A stretch of DNA of 8,294 nucleotides, from positions 3,188 through 11,481 of the forward strand of contig JAEMTW010000031.1 in NCBI GenBank assembly GCA_016462095.1. Direction: 5' to 3'. A program made the translations under genes and the position numbers. The notes beneath the pieces are model-generated. The model had not been told where the DNA came from. It searched no databases and saw nothing but the letters and a program-made list of their open reading frames with translations. Of this stretch, positions 6,762 through 8,294 are shown piece by piece. The stretch is from Thermoleophilia bacterium. Its GTDB lineage: Bacteria > Actinomycetota > Thermoleophilia > Gaiellales > F1-60-MAGs149. Position 1 is the first letter of the stretch; every line of letters begins with the position of its first letter.

Positions 6762-7556
6762 TCAGATGATTACGGGGACGGTGCCACCGTCGACGCCCCA
6801 TGCCGAGCCCGTCACGTACGAGGCTCGCGCCGAGCACAGCACCGCAATGATGTCCGCGATCTCCGCCGGCTCGGCCATGCGACCGATCGGGCGTCCCGCC
6901 CCCGCCTTCGCGAGCGCGTCTTCGCGCGTGCCCTCGCCGCGGGTCTGATCCGCGAGGCCGCCTTCGGCAAGCCACGCGGGCGTGCCGGTCGGTCCAGGAC
7001 AGATGGCGTTGACGAGCACGCCATTCTTGGCCTCGAGATCCGCGACCAGTTTCGAAAACGACAGCAGCGCAGCCTTCATCACGCTGTAGTCCGGCATGCC
7101 GCCGGACGGACGCTTGCCGGCCGTCGACGAGACGAGCACGACGCGCGCCTGGTCGCTCTGACGCAGATGTGGCAGCGCAGCCCGGACGGCGCGGATGTGG
7201 CTCATCAGGTTCAACTGGAACGACTCTTCCCACTCTGCGTCCGTCACGTCATCGAGCTTTCGCGCGACGGCAAAGCCCACGTTGGCGACGAGCACGTCGA
7301 GCGCACCAAAGCGCGAACAGGCTTTCGAGACGGCCCATTCTGGTCCACCGGGGAGCGCAAGGTCGGCTTGGATCCCAAACGCGTCTGCAGCCCCCGCACT
7401 CTCCAGCAAGGCAACGGTCTCGTCGAGAGCGTCTTGGCTGCGCGCTGCGACAGCAACGCGCGCGCCCTCACGAGCGAGCACCTCTGCCGTAGCGCGCCCG
7501 ATTCCTTGGCTACCGCCCGTAATCAGTACGGCGCGCCCTGTCAGTCCGAGATCCAT
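6762..7556 (-). CDS. SDR family oxidoreductase (FabG-like)
   Basis: A classical short-chain dehydrogenase/reductase of 264 residues, expected to be a cytoplasmic NAD(P)(H)-dependent alcohol dehydrogenase or ketoreductase. The Rossmann motif is TGGSQGIG (13-20). R39 after the second strand (VAARS) suggests an NADP(H) preference. The catalytic serine is S143 or S144 (LVSSTAG), and the YxxxK pair is Y157/K161. PGP (187-189) and the C-terminal SAWGVDGGT (251-259) are typical. The usual NNAG motif reads ANVG (91-94), a variant that keeps the second asparagine and the glycine. The ATG at 7556 is chosen because the family N-terminus (LTGRAVLITGG) starts within five residues of it. Longer in-frame readings run into the divergent neighbour. 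No good Shine-Dalgarno sequence is visible. It reads toward dgt with a 22-base gap. The substrate is unknown; FabG-like names are common for this group but would overstate what can be seen. Confidence 0.93.
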   Translation of the reverse strand: MDLGLTGRAVLITGGSQGIGRATAEVLAREGARVAVAARSQDALDETVALLESAGAADAFGIQADLALPGGPEWAVSKACSRFGALDVLVANVGFAVARKLDDVTDAEWEESFQLNLMSHIRAVRAALPHLRQSDQARVVLVSSTAGKRPSGGMPDYSVMKAALLSFSKLVADLEAKNGVLVNAICPGPTGTPAWLAEGGLADQTRGEGTREDALAKAGAGRPIGRMAEPAEIADIIAVLCSARASYVTGSAWGVDGGTVPVII

Positions 7557-7562
7557 ACCCAA

Positions 7563-7599
7563 AGGGTACCGGGTGCGCAGGGAACCCAGCGCGTACCCT
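7563..7599. promoter_or_regulatory. Nested inverted repeat in divergent promoter region (candidate operator)
   Basis: Within the 49-base gap between the divergent starts at 7556 and 7606, AGGGTAC (7563-7569) is the exact reverse complement of GTACCCT (7593-7599). Inside it, GCGC-A-GGG-AA-CCC-A-GCGC (7575-7592) has matching GCGC and GGG/CCC arms about one centre. The outer arms are offset by about 2.5 bases because of a 5-base CGGGT insertion on the left. Dyad symmetry here fits a regulator-binding site, but I cannot name a regulator. A stretch this GC-rich can also produce such symmetry by chance. Confidence 0.35.
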
Positions 7600-7605
7600 G
7601 TGTCA

Positions 7606-8256
7606 ATGGCACGCGTGATCATGGTTCGACATGGCGAGACCGATTGGAGCCGCGAGGCTCGTTGGCAGGGCCATTCCGACGTTCCGTTGAATGCCTTGGG
7701 CTTCGAACAGGCCGACAGGCTCGTCAAACCCCTTGCCAAGCAACAGCCGACCCATATCGTCACGTCGGATCTCGTACGCGCGCAGCAGACGATTCGGCCG
7801 CTCGCCGAACTCTTGGGCCTTCCTGTCGTCACCGACCCCGACTTGCGAGAAATCGACGTGGGTAGCTGGGCAGGCCTGACCCACGACGAGGCCGCCGCCC
7901 GCGACCCTGAGGGAGCGCTTCGACACGACGAAGGTGGCACCGGCTGGACAGACGGCGAGACCTACGCCGACGTCGCCGAGCGCGGCACGCGGGCCCTCAA
8001 TCACCATTCGGAAGGCCTCGACGAGTCGGATCTGCTGGTGATCGTCGCCCACGGCGGCCTGATCGGTGCTGTGACGGGTCGCATCATCGGACTGACCGCG
8101 GAACAGCAGCGGATCCACCTCGGACGCATCAGCCACGGCCACGCGACCTACCTGCGCCGACGCGAGTCGGCCGCGGGACCAATCTGGCGTGTGCTGGCCT
8201 ATAACGCGCCGCTGTTGGGCGACGCCGGGCCACCGATCGAGCTGACCAGCCACTAG
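7606..8256 (+). CDS. Histidine phosphatase family protein (phosphoglycerate-mutase-like)
   Basis: A 216-residue member of the histidine phosphatase superfamily, which transfers phosphate through a phosphohistidine. The catalytic motif is R8-H9-G10 in VRHGETDW. R58 in SDLVRAQQT, E82 in LREIDVGSW and H149 in VAHGGLI complete the active site. The region after RHGE reads WQGHSDVPLN, as in GpmB/CobC-type phosphatases, unlike the FTGWxDVxLS of cofactor-dependent phosphoglycerate mutase, and the protein is shorter than the roughly 250-residue mutases. A phosphatase acting on a small phosphorylated metabolite is therefore likelier than a glycolytic mutase. The substrate is not predictable. The ATG at 7606 places the RHG motif at residue 8, as is usual. 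Longer in-frame readings overlap the divergent reductase gene and are not believable. No clear Shine-Dalgarno sequence precedes it. The remaining 38 bases after the stop show nothing recognisable. Confidence 0.93.
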   Translation: MARVIMVRHGETDWSREARWQGHSDVPLNALGFEQADRLVKPLAKQQPTHIVTSDLVRAQQTIRPLAELLGLPVVTDPDLREIDVGSWAGLTHDEAAARDPEGALRHDEGGTGWTDGETYADVAERGTRALNHHSEGLDESDLLVIVAHGGLIGAVTGRIIGLTAEQQRIHLGRISHGHATYLRRRESAAGPIWRVLAYNAPLLGDAGPPIELTSH

Positions 8257-8294
8257 CGTCAACGGAACCGCTCGGCAGACTCGGACAAAAACGG

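Noticed and set aside
7195..7605. N-terminal extension of the phosphatase into the reductase gene
   Set aside because: Histidine phosphatases begin a few residues before RHG, which fits the ATG at 7606. The extension is the complement of reductase coding sequence.
7557..7940. N-terminal extension of the reductase into the phosphatase gene
   Set aside because: The family N-terminus starts at 7556. The extension is antisense to the catalytic RHG region of the divergent gene and has no conserved sequence.
7606..8256. Phosphatase-like gene as a phosphoglycerate mutase serving the metabolic cluster
   Set aside because: The motif after RHGE and the length fit phosphatases better than the cofactor-dependent mutase, and the gene is more than 3.8 kb away beyond an opposing operon.

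Overview
This is a GC-rich bacterial window that is almost fully coding: six intact protein genes, one gene cut by the window edge, and one tRNA. No phage, insertion sequence, CRISPR array or long repeat is visible, and no gene-free stretch exceeds about 90 bases. The dgt-dnaG pair with a tRNA-Asn just beyond dnaG recalls the arrangement in Actinomycetota. High GC, two GTG starts, several starts with poor Shine-Dalgarno sequences and a tRNA without encoded CCA also fit that phylum. A deep actinobacterial lineage such as Thermoleophilia is my best guess and Chloroflexota the main alternative. This placement is an inference.

Left arm, plus strand (2-3732): the C-terminal half of phosphoenolpyruvate carboxylase (PEPC), a PLP-dependent class V aminotransferase of the alanine/serine-glyoxylate group, and a family III (CaiB/BaiF) CoA-transferase. 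The last two are separated by 2 bases and are almost certainly co-translated. A 90-base, AT-rich gap after PEPC holds a small hairpin and a possible promoter. Together the three activities suggest glyoxylate and C4-acid metabolism. They would fit a serine-cycle-like pathway in which malate is activated by a CoA-transferase instead of malate thiokinase, but the genes that would prove this lie outside the window.

Middle, minus strand (7556 down to 3753): a short-chain dehydrogenase/reductase, a dGTPase-like HD phosphohydrolase (dgt), DNA primase (dnaG) and tRNA-Asn(GUU). dnaG starts 9 bases after the dgt stop, and its Shine-Dalgarno sequence overlaps that stop. The tRNA has a good -10 box of its own. 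This arm converges on the left arm, with 20 bases between the CoA-transferase stop and the tRNA 3' end and no convincing terminator between them.

Right end, plus strand (7606-8256): a histidine-phosphatase-family enzyme diverging from the reductase gene. The 49-base divergent gap is largely occupied by a nested inverted repeat that could be a shared operator.

Most of the window is ordinary housekeeping and central metabolism. The observations most worth following are the PEPC/aminotransferase/CoA-transferase grouping, substitutions in the predicted feedback-inhibitor site of PEPC, and the inverted repeat in the divergent promoter region. I see no convincing novel defence or mobile system.
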